Below are positions 53,007 through 61,029 of a stretch of DNA of 64,000 nucleotides, one piece after another. Position 1 is the first letter of the stretch, and each line of letters starts with the position of its first letter. A program made the translations under genes and the position numbers. The notes beneath the pieces are model-generated. The model was not told where the DNA came from, made no database searches, and worked only from the letters and a program-made list of their open reading frames with translations. Origin of the DNA: Synoicihabitans lomoniglobus (GTDB lineage: Bacteria > Verrucomicrobiota > Verrucomicrobiia > Opitutales > Opitutaceae); NCBI RefSeq assembly GCF_029023725.1, contig NZ_CP119075.1, positions 3,901,501-3,965,500 on the forward strand, written 5' to 3'.

Positions 53007-53975
53007 ATGGTTCCCGTCAAGCAACCCGATCAAATCCGACTCGCCATCCTCGGGTGCTCACCGGGCAACGGCCACCCGTATTCCTGGAGCGCCATTTTCA
53101 ACGGCTATGATCGCGATCTCATGACGGCTGAATGCCCCTACCCGGGCATCCCCGCCTACTTGAACCAAGAGCCGAGCGCGACCCTCACCATTCCCGGGGC
53201 TCGGGTCACCCATATCTGCTGCACCGGGGCCGGCGACTTTTCCGCCGAGCATGTGGCCCGCTGCGCGCACATCCCCCACGTGGTTGAAAAACCCACCGAT
53301 GTGATCGGCCATGTCGATGCCGTGATCATTGCCACCGACATCGGCGGCGACCACGTGGAACGCGCGCGCCCCTTCGTCGAAGCCGGTCTGCCCGTCTTTG
53401 TCGATAAGCCCCTCGCCGATAACCTGCCGGATCTGCAAACGTTCCACAACTGGGTCGAAGCCGGGCACGCCATCATGTCGTCGAGCTGCATGCGCTACGC
53501 CCGTGAGTTCCTGCCCTACCGGCAGTCCACCCAAACCCTCGGCGCGCTGCGCTTTGTCAGTATCACCACCGCAAAACGTTGGGAGACCTACGGCATCCAC
53601 GCCCTCGAAGGGATCTATCCAATCGTCGGTCCGGGCTTTGAAACCGTGCGCAACACCGGCACACCCGAACGCAACATCGTGCATCTCACCCATCGCGACA
53701 GGATCGACATTGTCGCGGTTGCCACCGCCGATCTCTACGGTGCCTTCGGCTGCCTGCAACTCGGCGGCACCACCGGCCACGCCGAAGCCGCTTTTGGCGA
53801 CACCCTGCACGCGTTCAAAGCGCAACTCGCCGCCTTCATCGACTTCCTGCGCACCGGTGAACGGCCCTTCCCTTTCGCCGAAACCGTCGAGCTGATCAAA
53901 CTCGTCATCGCCGGAAAGCTCAGCCGCGACGAAGGCGGCCGTGAGGTGCGGCTCTCCGAACTCACGCTCACCTGA
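53007..53975 (+). CDS. Gfo/Idh/MocA-family oxidoreductase (copy D, divergent)
   Basis: A 322-residue member of the superfamily with weakly conserved N-terminus ('LAILGCSPGNGHPYSW') and 'VFVDKPLADN' in place of the usual EKP. 'IIATDIGGDHVERARPFVEAG' and 'RYAREFLPYR' fit the fold. ATG 53007 is adopted; ATG 52953, inside the end of the ferritin-like gene, is an alternative. The substrate is probably unlike that of the other four Gfo proteins. Confidence 0.8.
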   Translation: MVPVKQPDQIRLAILGCSPGNGHPYSWSAIFNGYDRDLMTAECPYPGIPAYLNQEPSATLTIPGARVTHICCTGAGDFSAEHVARCAHIPHVVEKPTDVIGHVDAVIIATDIGGDHVERARPFVEAGLPVFVDKPLADNLPDLQTFHNWVEAGHAIMSSSCMRYAREFLPYRQSTQTLGALRFVSITTAKRWETYGIHALEGIYPIVGPGFETVRNTGTPERNIVHLTHRDRIDIVAVATADLYGAFGCLQLGGTTGHAEAAFGDTLHAFKAQLAAFIDFLRTGERPFPFAETVELIKLVIAGKLSRDEGGREVRLSELTLT

Positions 53976-54020
53976 TTCGCCCCCTATTTTCAATTCGGTC
54001 CAGACCACTCCTCTTCCAAC

Positions 54021-54842
54021 ATGAAACTCCGACCCAGCCGCGTGCTGAAACGTCTCGCCGACGGCCAACTGCCGACGTCCCTCAAAATCAATCTCGCCGA
54101 TCCGCGCGTCATCGAAATCGCCGGACTCTGCGACGTCGATGCCGTGTGGCTCTGCCAGGAACACGTGGCCAACGACTGGATCGCGCTGGAGAATCAAATT
54201 CGCGCTGCACGCGTGCATAACATCGACTCCCTGGTGCGCGTCTCCCGCGGGAGCTACAGCGACTACATTCGGCCGTTCGAATCGGACGCCACCGGCATCA
54301 TTGTGCCCCACGTTGCCAACGCCGACGAAGCGCGAGAAATCGTGCAATGGACCCGGTTCCGCCCCATCGGCAGACGGGCTTTGGACGGAGGAAACATCGA
54401 CGGGAAATTTTGCCTCACCCCGGTCGAAGACTATCTCGAACACGCCAACACCGAGCGCCTGGTCATCTTCCAAATCGAGTCCCCCGAAGCCCTCGAACAC
54501 GTCGAAGAAATTGCCGCCGTGCCCGGTTTCAACGGGATCCTGTTCGGCCCGGGAGACTTCAGTCATTTGATCGGAAAAGTCGGCCAACTCAATGCGCCGG
54601 AAGTCGTCGCCGCGCGTCAACGCGTGGGGGCGGCTTGTCGGGCCAACGGCAAATTTGCCATGACCGCCGGGGTATTCGCTCCGCTCGAGGATTTGGTCGC
54701 AGAAGGCTATCGGGTGATCAACATTGGGGCAGACGTTGTCGCCATGTCATCCTATATCCAACAACGCCTGCACACCGTGCAGGACACCATCAGCAAGCTG
54801 CCGACCACACTCAAACCGGCCGCTCAGTCTCCCTATGTCTGA
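54021..54842 (+). CDS. HpcH/HpaI-family aldolase (pair copy 2)
   Basis: A 273-residue class II pyruvate aldolase, paralogous to 31201-31980. His48 ('CQEHVANDW'), Arg73 ('LVRVSRGS'), Glu153 ('FQIESPEA') and Asp179 ('FGPGDFS') match the active site. Its last 8 bases overlap the start of the SDR gene. The strong 'RALDGGNIDGKFCL' segment parallels 'RGLDGASLDNNFYL' in copy 1, suggesting the two act on similar substrates. Confidence 0.91.
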   Translation: MKLRPSRVLKRLADGQLPTSLKINLADPRVIEIAGLCDVDAVWLCQEHVANDWIALENQIRAARVHNIDSLVRVSRGSYSDYIRPFESDATGIIVPHVANADEAREIVQWTRFRPIGRRALDGGNIDGKFCLTPVEDYLEHANTERLVIFQIESPEALEHVEEIAAVPGFNGILFGPGDFSHLIGKVGQLNAPEVVAARQRVGAACRANGKFAMTAGVFAPLEDLVAEGYRVINIGADVVAMSSYIQQRLHTVQDTISKLPTTLKPAAQSPYV

Positions 54843-55620
54843 CGTGCCCTCATTTTCCCTGGGCGGCAAAGTCGTCGTGCAATTCGGGGGCACCGGGGTG
54901 CTCGGCCGATCACTCGTCACCGCTCTTGCCGGAGCCGGGGCCACGCTGATCGTGGCCTCCCGCAATCGCGATTCACTCGCCAGCCTGGCGACCAAGGAAC
55001 ACGAGGCGGGCCGCACCGTGCATGTCGACGAAGTCGACATTGGCTCCGAGGCGTCACTCCAAGCTCTCCGTGATCGCATCCTCGCTACCCACGGCCGCAT
55101 CGACGGCATCGTATTCAACGCCGTCAGTCGGCCGATGAAATCCTACGACGACAACCTCGCCGCTTGGCAGGCCTCCATGGACGTCAACGCCACCGGCTTC
55201 TTCGCCACCGTGCGTGCGTTTGGCGACGCCATGGTCGGACAAAAATCCGGCAGCATCGTGAACATTGCTTCGCAAATGGGCTCGATCGGCATGAATCCGT
55301 GGCTCTACGAAGAGACTCCGATGCAGATCCCGCCCGACTATTTCTTTCACAAGGGCGGCATGATCAACCTCACGCGGTATCTGGCATCCCACTACGGCTC
55401 CCACAATGTGCGCGTCAACGTCGTCTCTCCCGGTGGAATCTATAATCCCGACCAACCGCAGGCCGAAGCTTTTGTGACTCGCTACGGTAAGATGACGATG
55501 CTGGGCCGCCTGGCCCAGGCTCGCGAAATTGGCGGCAGCGTCGTGTTCCTGCTCAGCGATGCCTCCACCTACGTCACTGGCACTAACATCGCCATCGACG
55601 GAGGCTACACCGCAAAATAA
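54835..55620 (+). CDS. SDR oxidoreductase (variant, pair copy 2)
   Basis: A 261-residue paralogue of 46425-47207 with the same peculiarities: 'VVQFGGTGVLGRSL', 'FNAVSRPMKSYDDN', 'NIASQMGS' and 'DYFFHKGGMINL' (YxxxK). It overlaps the aldolase stop and closes the operon; a terminator follows. One of the two SDRs may oxidise the sugar and the other a sugar acid, or the two copies may serve related sugars. Confidence 0.92.
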   Translation: MSDVPSFSLGGKVVVQFGGTGVLGRSLVTALAGAGATLIVASRNRDSLASLATKEHEAGRTVHVDEVDIGSEASLQALRDRILATHGRIDGIVFNAVSRPMKSYDDNLAAWQASMDVNATGFFATVRAFGDAMVGQKSGSIVNIASQMGSIGMNPWLYEETPMQIPPDYFFHKGGMINLTRYLASHYGSHNVRVNVVSPGGIYNPDQPQAEAFVTRYGKMTMLGRLAQAREIGGSVVFLLSDASTYVTGTNIAIDGGYTAK

Positions 55621-55949
55621 CGCGCATCGCACGGAGGTTCAAATCAGCTGGGCCGCGCTTTAACCGCCTCGGCCAGCTGCGCTTTTTTTCGCGCCCGCGA
55701 ACGTGCGATCACGTTGCATTGACCAGACATGCCTCTTCCTACGCGGTGCCGGACTCAGCGGACGAAGCTGCGTTTTTCACTGCTCATTTTTGCTCAAGTG
55801 GCGGGTTCTATTGGTTCCACCGGGAATCCCATCCGCTCTCAATCAACCCGATTAATCACACCTCGCTACGGAAGATCTCAGCGCGCTCCATCAAGACGAA
55901 TTCACTTGTGCGTTGAAATTCCTGTATTCGAGCGTATGCGAAGAATGAA
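55621..55949. other. 329-bp non-coding gap between SDR and FCD regulator
   Basis: Begins with the terminator at 55645-55689. The remaining bases become AT-richer towards the regulator start and presumably hold its promoter; I see no clear operator or additional gene. Confidence 0.5.
55645..55689 (+). terminator. Rho-independent terminator after the Gfo-ferritin-Gfo-aldolase-SDR series
   Basis: Stem CAGCTGG(g)CCG (55645-55655) with CGGCCAGCTG (55670-55679), one bulged G, then a run of seven T (55683-55689). Confidence 0.85.
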
Positions 55950-56696
55950 ATGAAAAGCGTCAATACCGATGTAGCCTACGACTACGTGCGCCGCCGAATC
56001 TTAAGCGGAGAATACCCCCCCGGACACGCGTTGATTACCGAAGGGTTGTCCACCGCCACTGGTGTGAGCCGCACCCCCGTGCGCGACGCCCTGCGAAAGC
56101 TGGAGGCAGACGGTTTGGTGACGATCCGCGCCCACGCCGGCGCCAGCGTCAAAATCATGGACTTGAAGGAATTCAAGGAGATGTGCGATTTGCGCCTCGC
56201 GCTTGAGAGCCATGCCGCCGGACTCGCCGCGCAATATCGCAATGAGCGCGACCTGGCGGAGATGCGTCACGCCAACTCCGAGATGAAACGGCTCACTGGT
56301 GCCATCCTCAAAAAGAAGTCCGAGGAGCCCCTCATCTCAGAACTGGTGCGGGAAGATGTTCGATTCCATATCGCCATTATGACCGCGGCCCGGAACGACC
56401 TCATCAAAAAGGAAATCCTTCGCCTGCACCTTATCAATCGAGTGGTATCGGGGCAAAACGGCACCGACCGCGCCACCCAGACCAAAGCACTTCGCGACGT
56501 GCATCGCCAGGAAGTGCTGGAGAGTCATAATCAAATCCTCACCGCGATCGAAGCCGGTGATGCTGCCGGGGCCAAACAAGCCATGGAGCATCATATACAG
56601 GATATCATCGACAACCGTTTGTCGGCGATGGTGGGAGCCGAAAGCGGGCTCATTACCCACGAATTAACCGACGAAGAGTTGGTGTATTCTCCGTAG
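55950..56696 (+). CDS. GntR-family regulator, FCD subgroup
   Basis: A 248-residue regulator: winged helix at about residues 5-65 ('LSTATGVSRTPVRDALRKLEADGLVTIRAHAGA') and FCD sensor with ligand segments 'DLRLALESHAAG', 'DVRFHIAIMTAARND' and 'HNQILTAIEAGDAAGAKQAMEHHI'. FCD regulators of this type often sense sugar acids or their aldol products. The gene lies between the catabolic series and the set-2 TonB receptor, whose promoter region holds a long palindrome with a GTATAC centre that would suit it. Confidence 0.9.
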   Translation: MKSVNTDVAYDYVRRRILSGEYPPGHALITEGLSTATGVSRTPVRDALRKLEADGLVTIRAHAGASVKIMDLKEFKEMCDLRLALESHAAGLAAQYRNERDLAEMRHANSEMKRLTGAILKKKSEEPLISELVREDVRFHIAIMTAARNDLIKKEILRLHLINRVVSGQNGTDRATQTKALRDVHRQEVLESHNQILTAIEAGDAAGAKQAMEHHIQDIIDNRLSAMVGAESGLITHELTDEELVYSP

Positions 56697-57055
56697 ATCG
56701 AGGGTCCGCAGGCTGCTCCGGTTCGGCCGAACTACGGCACCTACCGCCTCCCCGACTCCACAAAACCGTCTTCCGACACTTCGGGTTGCGGATCTCTGCA
56801 TCCGGCCGGGAAACTCGATCTTCAGCGCTGCGGTCAGACTCAATGGAATGTTCGCCAATGTCGCCTTAATCGCAGCACCGCTACGTTGGCAGAAATGCAG
56901 CACAGACAGTGCCCATTCCCCAATCGCTCCAGAGATTGGTTCAAAAATGTTTCACCGACCGTCAAATTCCATTGACCAGTCTCCGTCAGTGGCCAGATGT
57001 ATACACCTGTCCACTGACGAACCGCCGAATATCGGCGCAGGAACGAACTCATACT
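56697..57055 (+). promoter_or_regulatory. 359-bp regulatory region before the set-2 TonB receptor
   Basis: No convincing ORF. It ends in an elaborate inverted repeat (56984-57019). TGGTCAAT occurs inverted at 56971-56978. A ribosome-binding candidate GCAGGA lies about 15 bases before the receptor ATG. Confidence 0.55.
56984..57019. promoter_or_regulatory. 36-bp near-perfect palindrome, candidate GntR operator or leader hairpin
   Basis: Outer arms CGTCAGTGG/CCACTGACG are perfect, the inner core is TGTATACA with CAG/CTG flanks; 32 of 36 positions agree with the reverse complement. It lies 36 bases before the receptor start. GTATAC-centred palindromes are typical of FCD regulators of the UxuR/ExuR kind, and such a regulator is encoded next door. 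Confidence 0.7.
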
Positions 57056-59224
57056 ATGAAAAACCATATGCCTCTCGCCCGACCGGGGCGGCGACTACTC
57101 ACGTGTGCAGCCATGACGGCAGCCTCCCTTGGATTGTCCGCGCAATCCGAACCCGCGACCAAAAAATCCTCGGAGTCAGATGCGATCGTCATGTCGACCT
57201 TCGAGGTCAGCACCGAACGTGACGTCGGTTACTTCTCCGCCGAGACCACCGCTGGCACTCGCACCTCGAAGCCACTCGTCGAACTTCCCGGCACCGTGAG
57301 CATCATCAACGAAGCGATGATCAAGGATCTGAAGATCGATCGTCTCGCCGATGCGCTCAACTACGGCACGGCCGGAGTCACTTCGCTGGATATCATCCAG
57401 GACGACTTTTCGATTCGCGGCTACCGCGAGAGCAATCGCTTCCGTGATGGCGTCTCCCAGTCCGGTTTCTTCAACAACCAACTCTACGACATCGAGCGCA
57501 TCGAAGTGCTCAAGGGTCCCGTGGCGCTGAGCTTCGGCTCCGGCACGATTCTCGGCGGCGCGGTCAACATGATCGCCAAAGCCCCTTCGGCCACGCCCGT
57601 GCGTGAGGTCGACGTGAGCATCGGCGGCAACAGCTTCGTCCGCGGCACGGTCAACGTGTCCGACGCACTGACGGATGATAAGAACGTCCGCTACCGCGTC
57701 ACCGCCGGCGCGCAGAACGACGACCGTTGGAAGGAGATGGAACGCGATAACAACATCTTCTTCGGCAGCGGCGTTGATTTCGATTTCGGCAACTCGACCG
57801 TGTCCCTCTACGGCTACCACTACGAGACCGACAGCTACATCTACTTCAACGATTTCCTCACCAGCCAGACGCCTGCCGCCGGTATCTTGGAGTTCAACGA
57901 CAACTCCACCGAAAGCTTCTCCACCGCTCGCGGGAAGGACGTCTACTACGATAGCACCGACGACTACTTCAAAGCGTCGATGGCCACGCAGTTGAACGAC
58001 GATCTCTCCTTCAAGGTGCTCTACCGTTATCAGGGCCTGAAGGATCGCCGCCGCATCATTCGTGGCATCTCGTTGGACGCCGATGGTTACACCCTCAATC
58101 GTCAGGACATCCCTTTCGCCATCGACGGCGATACGTCCACCGTCCAGGCCGATTTGAACTACTTGCTCAACTTCGCCGGTATGACCCACGACATCACCGT
58201 GGGTGTCGACTACACGCACTCGTTCAGCCGCCAAGGTCTGGTCGTTCTGCCCGTCGATCCGATCGACACGCGCAATCCTGACTTCTCCAGCGACGACAAT
58301 CTGCCCATGGGCGACGCCATCCCGGCTTTCACCTCGGACAACGCCAACTACTCCGACGTCACGTCCTACTACGTCAGCGACTACCTTTCCTTCTTTGAGG
58401 ACAAGTTGACTTTAGTCGGTGGCATTCGCTGGGTCGATGTCATCACCAGCCGCAAGAATCGTATCAACGGTGATATCACCCGCGAAGAGACCCCCACCCA
58501 AAGCGCTCCCCGCTATGGCGCGGTCTATCAACCCACCAAAAACACGTCCGTCTACTTGGTTCACTCCGAAACGGTTGCGTCTTCCAATGGTCTGAACCAA
58601 CGCGGCGAGCTCCTGCCCGACTCCGTCGGCGAGATGGATGAAATCGGCATCAAGGCCTTCGACATCAAGTTGCTGGGCGGCCAGCTCTTCTCCTCGGTCG
58701 CCTACTTCGACATGGCGAAAACCAATGTCCGCGTGATCCTGCCGGACATCGATCCGCAAACCGGATTCAGCATCATCACCACCACGACGGGTGACACCTC
58801 CAAGGGCTTTGAATTCGAATTGGGCTACCGCGCCGAAGTCGGCCCCGGTCAAGTCGATCTGATCGCCACCCACTACAATGCCGAGACCCGCAATGCCGAC
58901 GGCCTCCGCGTGCCGTTTGCTCCGGACGATGTATCGAGCCTGTTGCTCAAGTATAGCTGGAGCGAGGGCGCTCTCGACGGTCTCGCCATTGGTCTCGGTG
59001 GCTACTTCGAAAGCACCAAGCTCGCCTCCACCTCCCAGACGCTGATTCTGGACTACGGCAATACCTACGACGCGTTCGTCAACTACAGCTGGAATGACTG
59101 GCGCTTCAGCCTGAACCTGAACAACATGTCGGACAACCGCTACGTGGCTCGCTACGCCGCCCCTGGTTTGATCCAAGGCAGCGAACCCCGCACCGTCCGC
59201 TTGAACGTCGGCTACAGCTGGTAG
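57056..59224 (+). CDS. TonB-dependent receptor (set 2, 722 aa)
   Basis: Outer-membrane transporter with a signal peptide ending near 'GLSAQS' (residue 31), candidate TonB box 'IVMSTFEVST', plug ('LPGTVSIINEAMIKDL', 'FSIRGYRES', 'IERIEVLKGPVALSFGSGTILGGAVNM') and barrel ending 'VRLNVGYSW'. ATG 57056 is chosen because it starts the signal peptide. Paralogous to 37616-39874. Followed by a strong terminator and then two propeller genes, as in set 1. Confidence 0.94.
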   Translation: MKNHMPLARPGRRLLTCAAMTAASLGLSAQSEPATKKSSESDAIVMSTFEVSTERDVGYFSAETTAGTRTSKPLVELPGTVSIINEAMIKDLKIDRLADALNYGTAGVTSLDIIQDDFSIRGYRESNRFRDGVSQSGFFNNQLYDIERIEVLKGPVALSFGSGTILGGAVNMIAKAPSATPVREVDVSIGGNSFVRGTVNVSDALTDDKNVRYRVTAGAQNDDRWKEMERDNNIFFGSGVDFDFGNSTVSLYGYHYETDSYIYFNDFLTSQTPAAGILEFNDNSTESFSTARGKDVYYDSTDDYFKASMATQLNDDLSFKVLYRYQGLKDRRRIIRGISLDADGYTLNRQDIPFAIDGDTSTVQADLNYLLNFAGMTHDITVGVDYTHSFSRQGLVVLPVDPIDTRNPDFSSDDNLPMGDAIPAFTSDNANYSDVTSYYVSDYLSFFEDKLTLVGGIRWVDVITSRKNRINGDITREETPTQSAPRYGAVYQPTKNTSVYLVHSETVASSNGLNQRGELLPDSVGEMDEIGIKAFDIKLLGGQLFSSVAYFDMAKTNVRVILPDIDPQTGFSIITTTTGDTSKGFEFELGYRAEVGPGQVDLIATHYNAETRNADGLRVPFAPDDVSSLLLKYSWSEGALDGLAIGLGGYFESTKLASTSQTLILDYGNTYDAFVNYSWNDWRFSLNLNNMSDNRYVARYAAPGLIQGSEPRTVRLNVGYSW

Positions 59225-59257
59225 CCCACCGCGCGCTCCGCGCTTAATAAAATTCCA

Positions 59258-59310
59258 GGGCCTCGATCGTATTTCCCAGCTCCATTGGCTGAACGATCGA
59301 GGCCCTTTTT
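59258..59310 (+). terminator. Strong terminator after the set-2 TonB receptor
   Basis: 12-bp perfect stem GGGCCTCGATCG (59258-59269) with CGATCGAGGCCC (59294-59305), 24-base loop with a possible inner stem, then five T. It separates receptor and propeller genes exactly as the hairpin at 37562-37598 does in set 1. Confidence 0.93.
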
Positions 59311-59499
59311 CATGTCCCTCGTCTGCTTTTCCCCGCCCCCCGTTCTTTGTTCCGAATCCATCGCTCACTGGCTCCTTCACGCCACCACCAAGCGTAACAA
59401 CCACAGAACGGAAAAACTCCCTCTCGCCCCCTCCCCTTTTTCGACGGCGTGCCGCCGTCGCGATCTCTCCCTTTAATCTCTTCACCAAATATACGTCCT

Positions 59500-61014
59500 A
59501 TGAAGAAGCTCCTCGCGTTCCTGCTACTACTCAATTCAGCACTCCTTGCTCAACCCCTCGAACTGGGGTCCCGACTCGAAATGTTCGTCGACCACTTTCT
59601 CATCGACGAGATGGATGGCGTCAGCCTCGAGATGCAGAAACCGCACAATGCCGGTCACGCGTTGGACTTCAATGACCCGTGGGACCGTGACGCGTCCGGC
59701 TACGCCACCGTCATCGAAGACGACGGCCTCTACCGGATGTATTATCGCGGTGGCCCGGCCGATGACTCCGCCGGAAAAGATGAAGGCTCCACCTCCTTTT
59801 TTTGCTACGCCGAAAGCCGCGACGGTATCAACTGGGTGAAACCCGAGCTCGGCCTGGTCGAGTTCGAGGGTTCGACCGCGAATAACATCCTGCTTTCCCC
59901 GTCCCCGAAGGACGACCCTTACACGCAAAGCCTCGCGCCATTCATCGATCGACGCCCCGGCGTGCCTGCCGATGAACGCTATAAAGCCATCGGCGGACAA
60001 TGGCCCCAAGGTCTCTACGTTTCAGTCTCCCCCGACGGGATACACTGGCGCAAGTGGCGCGACGAACCCGTGTTCTCCAATGGTGCTTTCGACTCACAGA
60101 ACGTCGCCTTCTGGTCCGAAAGCGAAGAATGCTACGTGCTCTATTTCCGCGTCTTCAGCGGTTGGACCAACTACGCCTCCGATCAAAAATGGAAGACCAC
60201 CGGGTTCCGCACCATCTCCCGCACCACCTCCCCCGATCTGATCAATTGGAGCGAACCGGAACGCATGAGCTTCGGTGCCACGCCACTGGAGCAACTCTAC
60301 ACCAATCACACCCACCCCTACTTCCGGGCCCCCCATCTCTATATCGCCACGCCCATGCGGTTCGTGCCCGGTCGTCGCTTTCTGAACGATGAGGAGCTCG
60401 CCGCCCAAGGCGTGGGCAAGAACTTCCTCGGGATCGTCCGTGGCACCCACAACATTCCCAATGAACTCTCCGACACCGTGCTGATGACCAGTCGGGGTGG
60501 TGCGCGCTACGATCGCTCCTTCATGGAATCCTTTGTGCGCCCCGGTCTCGACCGCGGAAATTGGGTTTCCCGCAACAGCATTCCCGCCACCGGTATCGTG
60601 CAAACCGGTCCGGCCGAAATGTCGATCTACGTCGGCCAAAACTACGTGCAACCCACCGCCCACCTCGCCCGCTACACCTTGCGGCTCGATGGCCTCGGCG
60701 CCGTCAGCGCGCCCTACGCCGGCGGTGAAATGATCACCAAACCACTGACCTTCACCGGCAATCAACTCGTGCTCAACGCCGCCACTTCGGCCGCCGGTAG
60801 CATCCGCGTCGAAATCCAAACCGCCGAGGGTAACCCCATCCCGGGATTCACCCTCGAGGAGTGCCCCATTTTTGTCGGCGACAGCTTGGAAAAGGTCGTC
60901 ACCTGGGACAACGGCGGCGACCTCAGCAAACTCGAAGGCCAGGCCGTGCGCTTACGTTTCGTGATGATGGATGCCGATCTGTTCGCCCTGCAGTTCAATC
61001 CCACCAAATCGTGA
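59500..61014 (+). CDS. Secreted beta-propeller glycosidase-like protein (set 2, first)
   Basis: A 504-residue exported protein: short signal peptide to about residue 18, then propeller blades ('GYATVIEDDGLYRMYYRGG', 'YAESRDGINWVKPELGLVEF', 'SPDGIHWRKW', 'FSNGAFDSQNVAFWSES') and the C-terminal beta-sandwich ('LVLNAATSAAGSIRVEIQ' to 'DADLFALQFNP'). 'GAFDSQN-AFW' is shared with both set-1 propellers and may be part of the active site. ATG 59500 chosen as the start of the signal peptide. Glycoside hydrolase-like; specificity unknown. Confidence 0.77.
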   Translation: MKKLLAFLLLLNSALLAQPLELGSRLEMFVDHFLIDEMDGVSLEMQKPHNAGHALDFNDPWDRDASGYATVIEDDGLYRMYYRGGPADDSAGKDEGSTSFFCYAESRDGINWVKPELGLVEFEGSTANNILLSPSPKDDPYTQSLAPFIDRRPGVPADERYKAIGGQWPQGLYVSVSPDGIHWRKWRDEPVFSNGAFDSQNVAFWSESEECYVLYFRVFSGWTNYASDQKWKTTGFRTISRTTSPDLINWSEPERMSFGATPLEQLYTNHTHPYFRAPHLYIATPMRFVPGRRFLNDEELAAQGVGKNFLGIVRGTHNIPNELSDTVLMTSRGGARYDRSFMESFVRPGLDRGNWVSRNSIPATGIVQTGPAEMSIYVGQNYVQPTAHLARYTLRLDGLGAVSAPYAGGEMITKPLTFTGNQLVLNAATSAAGSIRVEIQTAEGNPIPGFTLEECPIFVGDSLEKVVTWDNGGDLSKLEGQAVRLRFVMMDADLFALQFNPTKS

Positions 61015-61029
61015 CCTGACTTCCCCGTC

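Noticed and set aside
53058-54620. 520-residue minus-strand frame across the Gfo copy D and aldolase genes
   Set aside because: Antisense to two genes with clear active sites; composition typical of a shadow frame.
55719-55916. 65-residue ORF in the gap before the FCD regulator
   Set aside because: No ribosome-binding site, no domain, and alternative overlapping frames of equal length; more likely part of the promoter region.
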